Origin: Tillus elongatus
Lineage: Eukaryota > Arthropoda > Insecta > Coleoptera > Cleridae
Assembly (NCBI GenBank): GCA_964006375.1
Contig: OZ023264.1
Coordinates: 15,696,225-15,760,224 of the forward strand
DNA: 64,000 nt
Direction of reading: 5' to 3'
Shown: one piece after another, positions 38,484 through 52,057 of the stretch
How the letters are laid out: each line of letters starts with the position of its first letter
How positions within the stretch are numbered: position 1 is the first letter of the stretch
Notes under the pieces: generated by a model
The model's database searches: none
Told to the model about the DNA's origin: nothing
The model's input: the letters and a program-made list of their open reading frames with translations, nothing else
Position numbers and translations under genes: made by a program

Positions 38484-39030
38484 ATAGATATCCAATTGGG
38501 TGAGTTGGGACAAGAGGTTCCATAGAATGGCCGGCACGATCGTCAGATTTATCACCCCTAGACTCATTTTTGTAAAGTCGCATAGAAAGTAAAATTTATT
38601 CTACTCGGTCCGATTCCTTGCAAGACCTACGCCAGCGTATCGAAAACTAATACCGCCAAAGGACTACAGAAATAAGTACACTTGCGCATTAAAAAAAACT
38701 GACGATCGTTTCACTAACCAAGTTAGCGTCATCAGAGGATGAATGATTGGTTCGCAGATTTCATTATTCACTTAGTGCACTACCGAAATGTTACAGACTG
38801 TGCGACGTTTTGAACAAAACTTGTACTTTTGTATGGAGGTTGGTGGTCAAAATATTGAACATTTAATAAACTGATACCTAAGTTTTTGATAAATAAATTA
38901 CTCACATTCGGAAGTCAAATTCTTAGAACTCATTGCTTCAAATTTAAAAAAAATTAAGTAGCGTTGAAAAGAGATTTACCCTTTAAGTGCCCTAAACGCT
39001 CCTGTTTCGTTTTCTAGTCGCCACCCTGTA
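38484..39030 (+). pseudogene. MLE-4: 3' part of a DD41D mariner-like element
   Basis: Codons for TRGSIEWPARSSDLSPLDSF are near 38500-38560, including the third catalytic aspartate. They are followed by an in-frame TAA where the intact copy has Trp. A segment near 38690-38790 does not match other copies. The end FEQNLYFCMEVGGQ is offset in frame near 38810. A terminal repeat closes the piece at 38998-39030, with TTTCGTTTTCTAGTCGCCAC. The 5' part is missing where LINE F abuts. Confidence 0.75.
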
Positions 39031-39564
39031 TTGGATAATCCAAGGACACATTGCTTGTGTAAAATTGACAAATATCAGATCTCACTTTGAATTAGCACCT
39101 TTATAACCTAAAAAATGTTGACGTCGTCAAATGCACGATCTTTGCAATATATTTATATTTATTTTCCACCACAAACTTTTTCTTATTATTTCTTTCAAAT
39201 TTTGTTAGTTTACTAAACTACTAATTTGTTGACCTTTAATTATTAAAATTCGCTACCATAACGCATTTACTGCGACCAAACTCTTCTTTTATATCTTCTC
39301 CTTATACTTTTCTACACAATTTTTATGTTAGACAATTTTTTTAGGCAATCTACTGTTTAGCGTGTGAAAGTGTCGAAACATTTCTGCTATTAATTTAAAT
39401 ACCGAAGAAGCAAAACTGAGAGGTAAACATTTAGAAAACGCAACTAGGGACAATACAAGGTAAAGACGCAATTGTGGTAGTGAGGTATCATCAGGTTTGA
39501 AAACATTGTACGATAAACATATCAGTGCCCACCACATGTAGCAAACATCATACTGTTGCTCAGT
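39031..39564. other. No gene; isolated X terminus
   Basis: An X end (AAATTCGCTACCATAACGCA) lies at 39246-39280. Nothing else is recognised. Confidence 0.45.
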
Positions 39565-39693
39565 ATTAGTGATTTTTTTAAAATTCACTAATGGGGAGAT
39601 CCCAAATTTGGATTTTTGCAAAAATTTCTTGAAATGAGCGCGAACTAAGCCCCCTAGAATCTACATCCAAGGTCAGTTTCAATTTTTCTATGT

Positions 39694-39762
<69 letters not shown>
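39565..39762 (-). repeat. Y terminal piece, reverse, with (TA)n
   Basis: The end hairpin TTAGTGATTTTTTTAAAATT is at 39568. GAGCGCGAACTAAGCCCCCT lies near 39638, and the TA tract at 39697-39761 leads directly into MLE-3. Confidence 0.85.
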
Positions 39763-39766
<4 letters not shown>

Positions 39767-40247
39767 GGCGCATTGAAAACGAAACAGACGGATTTGGGTC
39801 CAGAGTAATTTTTTCTTTAAGAAACGCTGAAACACGTCAATTTTAATATTGAGGGGGACATGTTTTGACATAAAACTCAACTTTGTCACATCAACCTCTT
39901 AAGGGTGTTGATAACAACCCATATTTTAAATAGGGAACATGGGTCGAGTATTACATCATTTGAAAGCTCTTTGTTTTCTGAATTCAGCACACTATTTTCT
40001 TTGGAAATTTTATCAACTCGTGTAAAATTTATTCACAGTTGAAGATGCACAAACGCATTTCACTCATTCCGATAAGAAATGTGCTGATAGTTATTGTTTT
40101 GTTGGCTTGTAAACAAAAAATTGACTTTTAGAACATTTCTTATCGGAATGAGAGAAATGCGGTTTAATATTTCAGTTTATCGGTCGGTTTGATACTTGAT
40201 AGTACTACCGAAAATTAATTTCACAATGGTGTATTCTGTAGGAGAAT
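39763..40247 (+). mobile_element. MLE-3: 5' end of a DD41D mariner-like element
   Basis: This matches MLE-2 from the terminal repeat (AGGGTGGCGCATTGAAAACG) through the leader to the start codon (40226) and five further codons, reading MVYSVGE. It ends there at a junction with a piggyBac fragment. A TGA follows immediately, so no fusion protein is made across the junction. Confidence 0.85.
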
Positions 40248-40248
40248 G

Positions 40249-40740
40249 ATAATATGGGAGGGGTGGATAAAGTAGATTTGTTGTTAAGTATTTATCGCTC
40301 ATTTATCAGGTCTGGAAAATGGACCACTAGGATGTTATTTCACGCCATCAATTTGACATCAGTGAATTCATGGCTGGAAGATAAGCGGCTATCTGTTGCG
40401 TTGGGCACACAAATGAGAAAGATAATGGATCTTCTGGCATTTCGCGAAAGTGTTGCAGGGCTCCTTATACTGTTTGGAACTCCTCCTAAGAGGGGATGGC
40501 CAAGTGACACGGATTCTCCAATTCCAGTAAAACAAAGGTATGAGGCAAGACCCTTTCTAGAAAAAAGGTATGATGATTATAATCATACTCCAAATTTTGC
40601 GAAGGAAAAGAAAATTCAAGATGTAACTTGGAAGGATGCAAGTATAAGACACATATATTTTGTTCAAAATGTGAAGTCCATCTGTGTTTGGTAAAAGGAA
40701 GAAATTACTTTTCAAAATTTCATTCCAAATATTTTTTTAA
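40249..40740 (+). pseudogene. piggyBac-type transposase, 3' end
   Basis: An open frame from 40254 begins MGGVDKVDLL, the conserved piggyBac GGVD motif holding the last catalytic aspartates. It continues with SGKWTTRMLFHAINLTSVNSW, typical of the C-terminal catalytic region. The Cys-rich C-terminal domain is in another frame: HIFCSKCEVHLC then NYFSKFH near 40640-40715. A frameshift near 40640 therefore breaks the gene. Everything upstream of GGVD is missing. PiggyBac transposases excise at TTAA sites; no end or TTAA pair is visible here. Confidence 0.88.
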
Positions 40741-41685
40741 TTTAAATAAAATAAATGTATTCATAAATTTGGTGTTGTATTTTTTACCACTCCAAGACAT
40801 AATGTGCCTGCTGAGGGACATTACAAAAAATGGGGAAAGGTTATGAGAATAATTTTTTTTTAAATAATTATCCTAAAAGGATGCCAAATAAAGTAAATAA
40901 AGAATATAAAACAATTTTTTCCACAAATAATGACAGATGTGTAATCCATAGGTACCTAAGTCGGTGTCTCTTAGGAGGGTCACATATAGAAAAGATTAAG
41001 ATTGTCAGTTTAAAAGTACATAAGCTTTGTGTAGTTAAACATAGATCCTACAGACACTTAACTCCAAAATATTAATCTTAACAAAACAAAAAACAAGGAA
41101 GTTATAAAAGAAGTGTCTTAGTCCCAGTTTAGCCCTACTCTATAAGTTTATTTTTTCTGTGGTTGTAGAGCCATATTTGTTTGGAGGTCTGTGTGTTATA
41201 TATGTATATATTTTTTCACATGTAAATCATATTCTGATGTAGTCTGTAGACGGCTATAGTCTTATGTAAATGGTGAACGAGTCTTCATTGGAGGCTCCAG
41301 GCAGAGCACGGTCTGGCCAATGATCATGCCATACAACATAACTAAAAACATTCACAGACACTCCCATTCACGAACCAAGAAAAAATAATCATTAAAAATA
41401 CATCAGGTCCAGCTCTTACATATACATACCGGCTCAAATACATGAAACACGAAACACATACAAACACATAAACCAGAGGCGTGTAAGAAATGTTTCTAAG
41501 GGGGCTGTTGGTTGTTCATTTGTCGTTTGACAAAATTATACAAATAATAATTTTAATAAAATACCTTACAGTGCCAATCAATAGATCAGTGCCCACACTA
41601 GGTACTTTTACCCTATGTCAGAAATGTAAGGTCAATTTTTTTTGTGTTAAAAGAATTACAATTTTCGGAAAGATGTAGTTGTAAA
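40741..41685. other. No gene recognised
   Basis: It probably starts with the 3' UTR of the piggyBac fragment. An open frame at 40830-41075 has no motif. The rest is A+T-rich with C-rich low-complexity pieces near 41360-41470. Confidence 0.4.
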
Positions 41686-44061
<2,376 letters not shown>

Positions 44062-44264
44062 GTTGCCAACTCATATATCGAAACAACGTCTTGTGTTTCC
44101 GTAGAACTAATTTTTTTTAAGATATTTGTGACATTTTGGTAATAAATGTTTAATAAGTTATTGTAAACAAATTATTTTCAGATTTTCGTGAAAAAATTGT
44201 TTGCAAATTTTCATGTAATTTGTTTTTTGGAAGTTCCGTCGGAAAGCCTTTTGTGCGTAATTAT
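44062..44264. other. Short unassigned segment
   Basis: A+T-rich sequence linking the relic at 44061 and the X fragment. Nothing is recognised. Confidence 0.3.
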
Positions 44265-44537
44265 ATATTGCTAGGTGGGTAAATAGCTTGAACAGGTTAT
44301 TGGCCAGAAAAATCCGACCAGTTTTTTGGGGAACATTTAAGTTTATTTTCGGAAAATTTTTGTACTTTTTCCAACAATAAAGTTATTTTGATGAAATATC
44401 GTGCATTGTTTTTACTATATAGGTATACCGGTAAGCAAATTTGGCGCCAGCCTTCATAAAAAAAAGACATATTACTATTAAAAACATTTTTATGCAAATT
44501 CACTAATATAACGCACTTGCTGCGTTCAGACTTTTTA
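44265..44537 (-). repeat. X fragment, reverse
   Basis: TTTAAGTTTATTTTCGGAAA, the ACTATATAGG region and the end ATAACGCACTTGCTGCGTTC at 44507 are the X order read backwards. The opposite end is missing. Confidence 0.8.
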
Positions 44538-44899
44538 AATAAATATTCTGTTCCAATGAAAAGAATATAATTCTACATTTTACGCTGCTAGATATTATTA
44601 AAGCAATTTTAATTTTAGCGAGAAGTCATAACGGTGTTTACGTTGCAGCGAATTTTCATAAATATTGTTCATTGTTGTTAAACCACAATATTTTGCACAC
44701 ATTTAAATCAAACGCAACAAAGACCTATAGAATTTAAAATGAAATGCAAACAGTTGTTAATGCATATACCTGGTGTTCTAAAAATGTAAGTTGAGCGTAA
44801 CACACTGTCTAGTGAGGGTGATAGAAAAAACTGTTGTGGCCAAAGAAGTAGCCATTCATTTGACAACACCTCATATCCATCCATCAAACTGGCCCTAGC
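44538..44899. other. No gene recognised
   Basis: No motif or shared repeat is visible. The last 100 bases may be the decayed upstream part of the RT fragment at 44900. Confidence 0.35.
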
Positions 44900-45232
44900 A
44901 GAAAGGGAAGTGTAATTCCCCATTGTAAGATGGATTGAATCAATGCTAAATCCGTGTTATCACAGCCACTACAAACGAAACCAACACAACAGTGACGGCG
45001 GCAAAAGGTTGCCCTCGAGGAGTTGGGCGATCACTTCTGCTGTGGTCGCTCGTTGTCGATAAACTAATGACTACATTGAGCGGAGCTGAATTCATAATCC
45101 AAGGATATGCGGATGATATTGTCATAACAGTAAAGGGCAATAACGATGCTGTAATATCCAGCCTAATATAAACAGCCCAAAATATAGTAAAGAGGTACAA
45201 GAGGTAACTAAATTTGAAAGCTCCCAGAGATA
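44900..45232 (+). pseudogene. Reverse transcriptase fragment of a second LINE type (R1-like)
   Basis: The plus strand encodes VITATTNETNTTVTAAKGCP, then a LLLWSLVVDKLMTTLSGAEF segment and IQGYADDIVITVKG with the catalytic YADD near 45105. The GCPQGG-type box is changed to GCPRGV, and a stop lies near 45168. The wording of the KGCP, LLW and YADDIVI blocks resembles R1/I-type LINEs and differs from copies A-G. Endonuclease and ends are absent. LINE G has inserted or been joined just downstream. Confidence 0.7.
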
Positions 45233-45246
45233 TGTATACCGGGTGC

Positions 45247-46571
45247 GTTTTTATTTCAACAAAACACCACGAGGGCTTACAGCCTAAATACTATCGTACC
45301 GTGGGTGTCGACAATGAGGCAACCTGTTAATTCTGGACTTGAAGGTTTGGAGGTTCGGAGGAGAAGCAAAAAACATGTGCCGGCAAGGAATTCCACAATT
45401 TGAAAGTCCTCAGGACAAAAGAGCGGGCGTAACAAAATGTTCTATGTCTGGTGACCTGGACAGTAAAAGGGTGCATTCGCTGTGTTCCCCTGGTAGATGT
45501 TGGGGGCAGCAGGTGGAGGAACTATGGAAGAAAACTCCTCTGAGCACTGCTCGTGCAAATATCTATAAAAAAGAGAGAGAGGTCACCAACGGCACGTCGG
45601 TGGGCAAGGGATGGCAGACTTTGGGTGAGGGTAGGGTCACCGATGAGCTCTCTTCTGAATGGAGTCCAGAATAGCGAGTGTAGAAGCGGCAGCGGCACCC
45701 CAGATGTGGAAGCAGTATTCGAGATTTGGTCTTATTTGTGAAGTATATAAGGTATAGAGATTAGCCGGGGAAAAGTATTTGCGAGCCCGGAAGAGGAAAC
45801 CTAATTTCTAAGCAACCGCTTCTGCAATTGATGTGGCAAGTGGTGCCAATTGAGATTTCGATCCACAGAAATGCCAACAAGTGAAAAGGACTCATTACTT
45901 TAAATAACTTAGTTGTTTATTGTGATGGGTCTAGGGCCGGTGTATCTCTTATGAGAAAGAAAGCAAGACTGTGATTTGGTGGGGTTGAATTGTACAAGAT
46001 TTTTACTTCCCCAGTCTAATATTTTTTGGAGATCCACGGAGACAGAATCCTCCATGAGTCTGCGATCCTCATCTAATTGGGCTAAAGAGACAGGCTTAGA
46101 ATATTGTATATTTGAGTGAAGGGTGCTGTCGTCCGCGTAACTGTAAACTGGGTTATATGTGATAGAGAGGAGGTCATTGATGTGGAGAAGAAACAAAGTA
46201 GGGGATAAAGCTGAACTTTGAGGAAGTCCTGCATTAATTGAATACAGTTTAGAGGAATGGCCATCCACCACAACAGAAATTCTTCGGTTGGAGAGGAAAT
46301 TTGCTGTCCACGTACAGAGTTTTGGTGGTAGGCCATTGGCCGGTAGTTTATTAAGCAGCTCTGCGTGCTAGACCTGGTCGAATGCTTTGGATATGTCTAG
46401 AGCGACAATCTGGGATTCACCGTGTAGTTCCATAGACTTGTTCCAAGAATGGGTGACAAAGGAAAGGAGGTCGGCAGTTGATCTGCGCTGACGGAATCCA
46501 TACTGCCTGTCGTGGATTAGACTGTGTTTTTCAATAAATTTTAGTAATTCGGTGTTTATATACTTTTCGTA
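45247..46571 (-). pseudogene. LINE copy G: RT and 3' end, minus strand
   Basis: From right to left: KYINTELLKF (46571), RQYGFRQRRSTADLLSFV, ALDISKAFDQV near 46380, a stop, then YSYADDS near 46135 (catalytic box intact). The fingers-to-tail region and a 3' UTR follow, with a short tail (TTTTTATTTC on the plus strand, 45249-45258). At least three frame breaks are present. It begins at nearly the same RT position at which copy B ends. Confidence 0.9.
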
Positions 46572-46589
46572 CTTTGCGTACAAGAATCG

Positions 46590-47072
46590 CAGATAAGCCA
46601 TTGTTGTGGTGAGATTTAATTCACGGAACATTCGAGATAACTTTCTCGCAGCTTGGAAAATTTGAAGAACTTCTTTGGGAGATGCTGGGCGTTCTGGTGT
46701 CAATATTCAGGGGGTTGGCGACTCACTTTCCATTCGCAAACATCTGACACCTTCGAATAAACTATTGTTGGCATATGCAAGAAGGGTTGCAAGAGAGAAG
46801 AGCTACCAGTTTATTTGGATAAAAAACGGCCGAATATTTATGCGAAAGACAGAGCGGCCTAGAGTTATACATATTCGAGGTCGGGATGTTTTTGACAAGC
46901 TGTAAGTTTTAGTTTACTTTTGACACTTAACATTTGTTTATTTTTCTTTAAAATTGAACTGGCTCTTAGTGTTTTTTATCAAAACGCCCGCGGTTTAAGA
47001 ACTAAACTTTTAAACTTTAGACTAAATTTGGCTGCAAATAACTTTAATATTGTTTGTGTGACAGAACCTTAG
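46590..47072 (+). pseudogene. Another LINE: end of ORF1 and start of ORF2 endonuclease
   Basis: An open frame from 46675 to 46905 encodes SIRKHLTPSNKLLLAYARRV, then EKSYQFIWIKNGRIFMRK and VIHIRGRDVFDKL. This matches the C-terminal domain (FP25-like) of ORF1 nucleic-acid-binding proteins in many insect LINEs. About 60 bp after its stop, SVFYQNARGLRTKL opens an AP-endonuclease domain and runs to NIVCVTEP, where a stop replaces the usual Trp at 47070. This is the usual ORF1-ORF2 junction. It is not shown whether the element is the one represented at 3463. Confidence 0.7.
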
Positions 47073-47109
47073 CTTTTAGAAGGACAGTGAATTAATAAAC
47101 GGGAATGAC

Positions 47110-47684
47110 AACAATTTGTATTCTTTTCTCCCTATCATTTTATCTAATTAGCGATTAATTTAATGTATCCAAATATTAAAGACAAAGAAGAGAACAGATA
47201 CGTTTCGATAACTTATTTTGGAACCATTTTAGAAAACATTTCAAAAATTTTAAATACCTGTACAAATACAAAGGTAGCTTTTAAATCTTACAACACGACG
47301 CGTGATTTGCTATTTAACGCGAAAGAAAAATCTTGTTTCCCAACAAAAGCTGGAGTTTATAAATTAGCTTGAACACATTGTGACGCAATCTACATAGGTC
47401 AAACTTCTAGAAATTTTAACACCCGATACAAAGAACATATTTCTGCATTTAGAAATAACCACGCTGACAAATCTACATTTGCAAAACATATTATTGATAC
47501 CGAACATAGACCTACAGTAAATAACCGCATACAACCACAACATTTTTATAATGACAAACGTAAACTAGACTTTTTTGACGCTTTAGAAGTCAAAAAGCAC
47601 ACACAGGACAATAGCTACCTTGTTTTAAACGAGCAAACTGATTTAATGAATCCCCCTTTCCTGGATATTCTTCTTTCTAATTAA
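47110..47684 (+). pseudogene. Penelope-like element, 3' end of the RT gene with GIY-YIG endonuclease
   Basis: One frame from 47163 to the TAA at 47682-47684 encodes YVSITYFGTILENISKILN, then AGVYKLA, a TGA at 47370-47372, THCDAIYIGQTSRNFNTRYK and EHISAFRNNHADK. GVYKL and YIGQT with the following Arg are the GIY-YIG nuclease signature. The TGA stands where PLEs normally have Cys, one base from TGC or TGT. The remaining frame of about 100 codons is open. The reverse transcriptase itself is missing upstream. This nuclease nicks target DNA for Penelope insertion. A hammerhead motif lies 340 bp downstream, as expected for the element's terminal repeat. Confidence 0.85.
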
Positions 47685-48021
47685 ATAAGTCTAATAAAAT
47701 AAATTTAACTCTTCTTTAAAAAAAGTTGTAATAAGATAATGAGTTGATGTATGTCGATATTTTCGTTGTATAGAGACTGCTTTTATACTGTTATTGTTTA
47801 GTTATTTTATTGTTATAACTGTTATCATAGTTATTATAGGCTAGTTCTATTTTTATGTTAAATATTGACATACATCACATAGACATTTTGAAAGCCTCAT
47901 CTGTCATCTGTGTTTCATTTTATTTTCAATTTGATAAATTTTTTGAACAAAGCATCATATCATAACATAGCAACAGATCTTTATTTGTAGTTGTCATGAT
48001 TTCGTACTAATTCAATTTTGA

Positions 48022-48064
48022 TCTGTCTGAGAATGCTGTCAAGCAGCGAAACCATAGTCACAGA
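48022..48064 (+). ncRNA. Minimal hammerhead ribozyme of the Penelope-like element
   Basis: Stem I is UCUGU (48022-48026) with ACAGA (48060-48064), five perfect pairs. The core is CUGAGAAU (48027-48034). Stem II is GCUGU with GCAGC, loop CAA. GAAA is at 48048-48051. Stem III is two pairs (AC with GU) closed by loop CAUA. The triplet GUC ends at 48059, the predicted cleavage site. The very short stem III is the known feature of PLE hammerheads. The core departs from CUGANGA at one or two positions, so rate is uncertain. Confidence 0.7.
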
Positions 48065-48519
48065 AACGTTGAATAACATCCTAGAACATCCAGAATTCGT
48101 AAGGGCCACTTGCTACAGTTAGCTTACGCGCTGGCTACGTCATTCACCTACAAAAACGAAAACGAAGAGTGAAGCCAGAGAAGTAGTCTCCAAGTATGTA
48201 TGTAGTATGGACAAGTTTCACCAAGTAAGGGCAACAACAATCAATGAACCATTATATGCTCCAAAGTAATATTGTGGACTAACAAAAAGCCACGTAAAAA
48301 ATGACACGTGGGAGAAGAACCAAATGCTATCATACTTGAGGAAAAGGCCAGGCTTAAGGCAGGGAAAACCGTTCATTGCTGATAAATATACTGATATACT
48401 AAATATACTATATAACTTGTGGATGTCAAACTTTGGTAGATCCTTTAGAGGACTTCATACTCGTTATCATACCAACTTAATTCCATTTTGCTAATTGGAA
48501 AGTTTCCAGGCTACCTATA
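48065..48519. other. No gene recognised
   Basis: Probably the rest of the Penelope terminal repeat, then unassigned sequence. I see no motif. Confidence 0.35.
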
Positions 48520-48839
48520 CAGGGTGTGGCGCCAAGACCTTTAGTTAGCCGTTTATCAATAACTACTCCGATTTGAAATTTGAAAATTACACACATACGA
48601 TCGAGACGAATTCCAGTTCAGTGAAAATAGTTTACTTTATGTCAAACTTCCGGTTTAACCGGAAGTGACCATCAACTTACTCATTTTAAATACAACATGG
48701 TAATTTTCATTATATTTCAGAATTCTACATTGAATTTGAGATAAATTATTACTAATACACCATATGTCAAAAATCTGCCGTTTTAGAAGTTTTTCGATTT
48801 TGTTGAAAATTCTCGCGAAAACCAAGGTGACCGTTGCAT

Positions 48840-48840
<1 letters not shown>

Positions 48841-48878
<38 letters not shown>
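48841..48878. repeat. (CT)n microsatellite in the left arm
   Basis: Nineteen CT units. The matching place in the right arm (near 50963) has only about five GA units, so the tract expanded after the palindrome formed. Confidence 0.95.
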
Positions 48879-48880
<2 letters not shown>

Positions 48881-48973
48881 GTGGAAATACAACTGAGAAG
48901 ACTCAGTTTTTGTACAGATTACTCTCAGAATGGCACCTAAACGACACGTTTGATAGCGTTTCTTTTAAGTATA

Positions 48974-50864
48974 CAGGGTGATGAGAATTAGCCGTGTCAT
49001 TTGGTAAAATTGAAATCACAATTACTCGCTTATTTCAAATGGAACACTATATATTTTATGAGCTATTTCGATTCGCATCCGGTTTCCCTTTCAACGAGTA
49101 TTAGCATTCCCTATACCTAAATGGCACCGTTTCCCGAATATTTCAATTTTATTGGATTCACTTAATTCAAATTGTCACAATATATTAAGGCAGGCTTTGG
49201 AACTTGATAATATGCTTGTTGACGTCTACGTGTCAAAAGAGCGTCAAGCGAAGCTTATTGTCATAAAAATCGAGATACTATCAGTCAACTCGGTTCAAAA
49301 TGGCAAATTTGCAGTACACAAACGACGATTTTTTGGAGCTTCTAATTATTTATGGTGAGTGTCAACGAATTGTGGGCCGAACATATCGTGCATTTGCAGA
49401 AAAGTACCCGAATAAACCGAAACCCAGTCACGACATAATAAGAGGTTGCTGCAAAATTGTTCACAGCATGGAAGTTTTCGCCCAAAAGTACAGAAGCGTA
49501 AATCGATAATGAGGTAAACGAAGTGAACGTATTGGCATTTTTTGTTGCTGATCCCAAGGCATCTATCAGGGATTGCGAAAAATAATTACGCTTGTCAGCG
49601 AGAACGATTCACAGAATTTTGAAAAAGAATCATTGGAGACCCTTCTCTTACCACGTGATACATGGTTTGCAACCAAACGATCTTCCTAGACGTGTTGAGT
49701 TTTGTGAATGGTTCCTATTGAAAATACAAGAAGATGAGAATTTCTGCAAGAGAATTATTTGGTGCGATGAGTCGAAGTTCTTTAAAAATGGCATGCACAA
49801 ACGCCACAATAGTCACTTCTGGTCAGATGAGAATCCCCATGTTACCAGGATCAACTATTTCCAAGACAGGTGGTCATTCAATGTGTTTCAAGATTTTTGG
49901 GATTAAAATTTACGATGAAAATCTCAAAATGGTATGACTTATAATGATATTTTGCACGAAGTGATTCTAGTTTCTCTCAATACATTAAGTTTAGAAGAAG
50001 CTAGAACAAGCTGGTATGAGCAAGACGGAGCACCGCTCCACAGTTTTCATTTAGCTCATGATATAGCTCAACATTTTGAAGACAGGTGGATTGCCAATAA
50101 GGGCCCACATAGATGGCCACCACGGTCCCCTGACTTAACACCTCTGGATACAAGCATCTGGAGCTACATGAAAAATAAAGTTTACCACGAACCTGCCACC
50201 ACAAAAGAAGACATTGTAGGTAGAGTTTTACGTGCCTCCAATTCACTGAATTCGAGACAAATCAGAAAGGCTACGAACCAAAACATTATAAGACGAATAA
50301 CAAAATGCCTCCATGTCAGTGGGAGTATTTTTGAGCATTTGTTATAAGTTCCACAATTTTCTTATTTGTTTTTGTGTTTTAGTTTTGCACTAGCTATTAG
50401 TTAAGTTCTGTACTCATTTATAGTAAATAACTACCTATATTGTTGAGTTGTATTTTGGTTTTACAAGTTAGTTAACAACACATTGATTTTACAGAACTAA
50501 AACAAGGGAAATGCAGCGATTTGGATGCAAATACAAAGTGTTCTCTTTTTTACACGAGAAGGCCCAACAAATGTTATGTTCTCATTTGTAAGGGGTGGGA
50601 CTTGACATGTAGACGTCAACAAGCATATTATCAAGTTCCAAAGCCTGCTTCAAATCTATTGTGACAATTTGAATCAAGTGAATCCAATAAAATTGAAATA
50701 TTCGGGAAACGGTGCCATTTAGGTATAGGGAATGCTAATACACGTTGAAAGGGAAACCGGATGCGAACCGAAATAGCTCATAAAATATAAAGTGTTCCAT
50801 TTGAAATAGCGAGTAATTATGATTTTAATTTCACCAAATGGCACGACTAATTCTCATCACCCTG
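48974..50864 (+). mobile_element. Mariner-like element with about 260-bp terminal inverted repeats
   Basis: The ends CAGGGTGATGAGAATTAGCC and the reverse complement of ATTCTCATCACCCTG are flanked by TA. The inverted repeats extend to about 49236 and 50608 and share GGCACCGTTTCCCGAATA-like sequence. The length is 1.89 kb, with one decayed gene. Confidence 0.88.
49300..50347 (+). pseudogene. Mariner-type transposase with three frame breaks
   Basis: The start ATG at 49300 gives MANLQYTNDDFLELLIIYGE and an N-terminal helix-turn-helix region. The frame fails near 49507. A second piece (49592-49906) reads SARTIHRILKKNHWRPFSYH, LPRRVEFCEWFLLK and IIWCDESKF with the first catalytic aspartate. A third (49934-50347) reads WYEQDGAPLH (second aspartate) and PPRSPDLTPLDTSIW (third), ending in the normal C-terminus SGSIFEHLL. 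I count 40 residues between the last two aspartates. All three catalytic positions survive, but the gene is in pieces. The family differs from MLE-1 to MLE-4. Confidence 0.85.
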
Positions 50865-51293
50865 TATACTAAAAAGAAACGCTATCAAACGTGTCGTTTA
50901 GGTGCCATTCTGAGAGTAATCTGTACAAAAACTGAGTCTTCTCAGTTGTATTTCCACAGAGAGAGAGCGTGCAATGTTCACCTTCGTTTACGCGAGAATT
51001 TTCAAAAAAATCGAAAAATTTCGAAAACGGTTGATTTTTGACATAATATGGTGTATTCGTAATAATTTATCTCAAATGCAATGCAGAATTCGAAAATATA
51101 ATTAAAATTACCATATTGTATTTAAAATAAGCAAATTGATGGTCACTTCCGGTTAAACCGGAAGTTTGACAAAAAGTAAACTATTTTCACTGAACTGTAA
51201 TTTGTCTCGATCGTATGTGTGTACATTTTCTAATTTCAAATCGGAGTAGTTATTGAGAAACGGCTAATTAAAAGTCTTCGCGCCACAACCTGT

Positions 51294-51982
51294 ACATATG
51301 TCAAAATACCCTTATAACCTGTGCTGCGTATTTTAATAATATGTAAATTCTGGAGAGTGTACGGTATCCTGGAAACGCGTGCTCCAATCCTGAAGCGAGA
51401 CGGCAAGGTAGGGGATTAGAGGGAAGAAGTAACACTAGCGATACTGGCAATCATTCGATTGTGCCGTGTTTTAAGTTATAACCTAACTGTTGCCTTTTGA
51501 CATACGTTCAACCACGCCTATGGAATAAACTCATATACAGCCAACCAGGCCAAGTTATATGTGCCATATCTCTCTGATATAAATCTCAACCTTTTATAAT
51601 TATTTATTTGTACGTTTCAGTCGACGGAATTATAATGTTTCTTGCTTTGAAACATTTGTCTGAGGATAAAAAATTCATTCAACCATGAGAAACAAAATAA
51701 AAGATATCAAACGTGCCTGTATCAAATGTAGAGATAATTAATGGACAAGAACACGTTTTTATACTATTAATTATTCAAGCTAATTATTAATTTAAGCTGC
51801 AGTTTATCAAGACAGTTTCGGTTAATTCGTACTTTGTGGAAAGACAGTGTGAGAAAGCAGCTACACATATGTTATTAGTTGATGAGTGAATATTTCTTGT
51901 TGTCAACCATTGAACAAGAAACTTACACCTATTTTCTATTGATTATTCAAACATTATACTTTCAAAGTTTACGTAGTGAGAA

Positions 51983-52057
<75 letters not shown>

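Larger units (their letters stand above)
48520..51293. mobile_element. Large palindrome, about 450-bp arms, carrying a mariner at its axis
   Basis: The outer arms 48520-48973 and 50867-51293 are inverted copies from the CAGGGTGTGGCGCCAAGACC end to TTTCTTTTAAGTA. They share CCGGTTTAACCGG and TTCTCAGTTGTATTTCCACA. The arms pair right up to the borders of the inner mariner, so without it they would meet at AGTATACT. The left arm has an expanded (TC)n at 48841-48878. Confidence 0.85.

Noticed and set aside
40830..41075. 81-codon frame after the piggyBac fragment
   Set aside because: It lies in what should be the 3' UTR, shows no motif, and does not continue the piggyBac domain.
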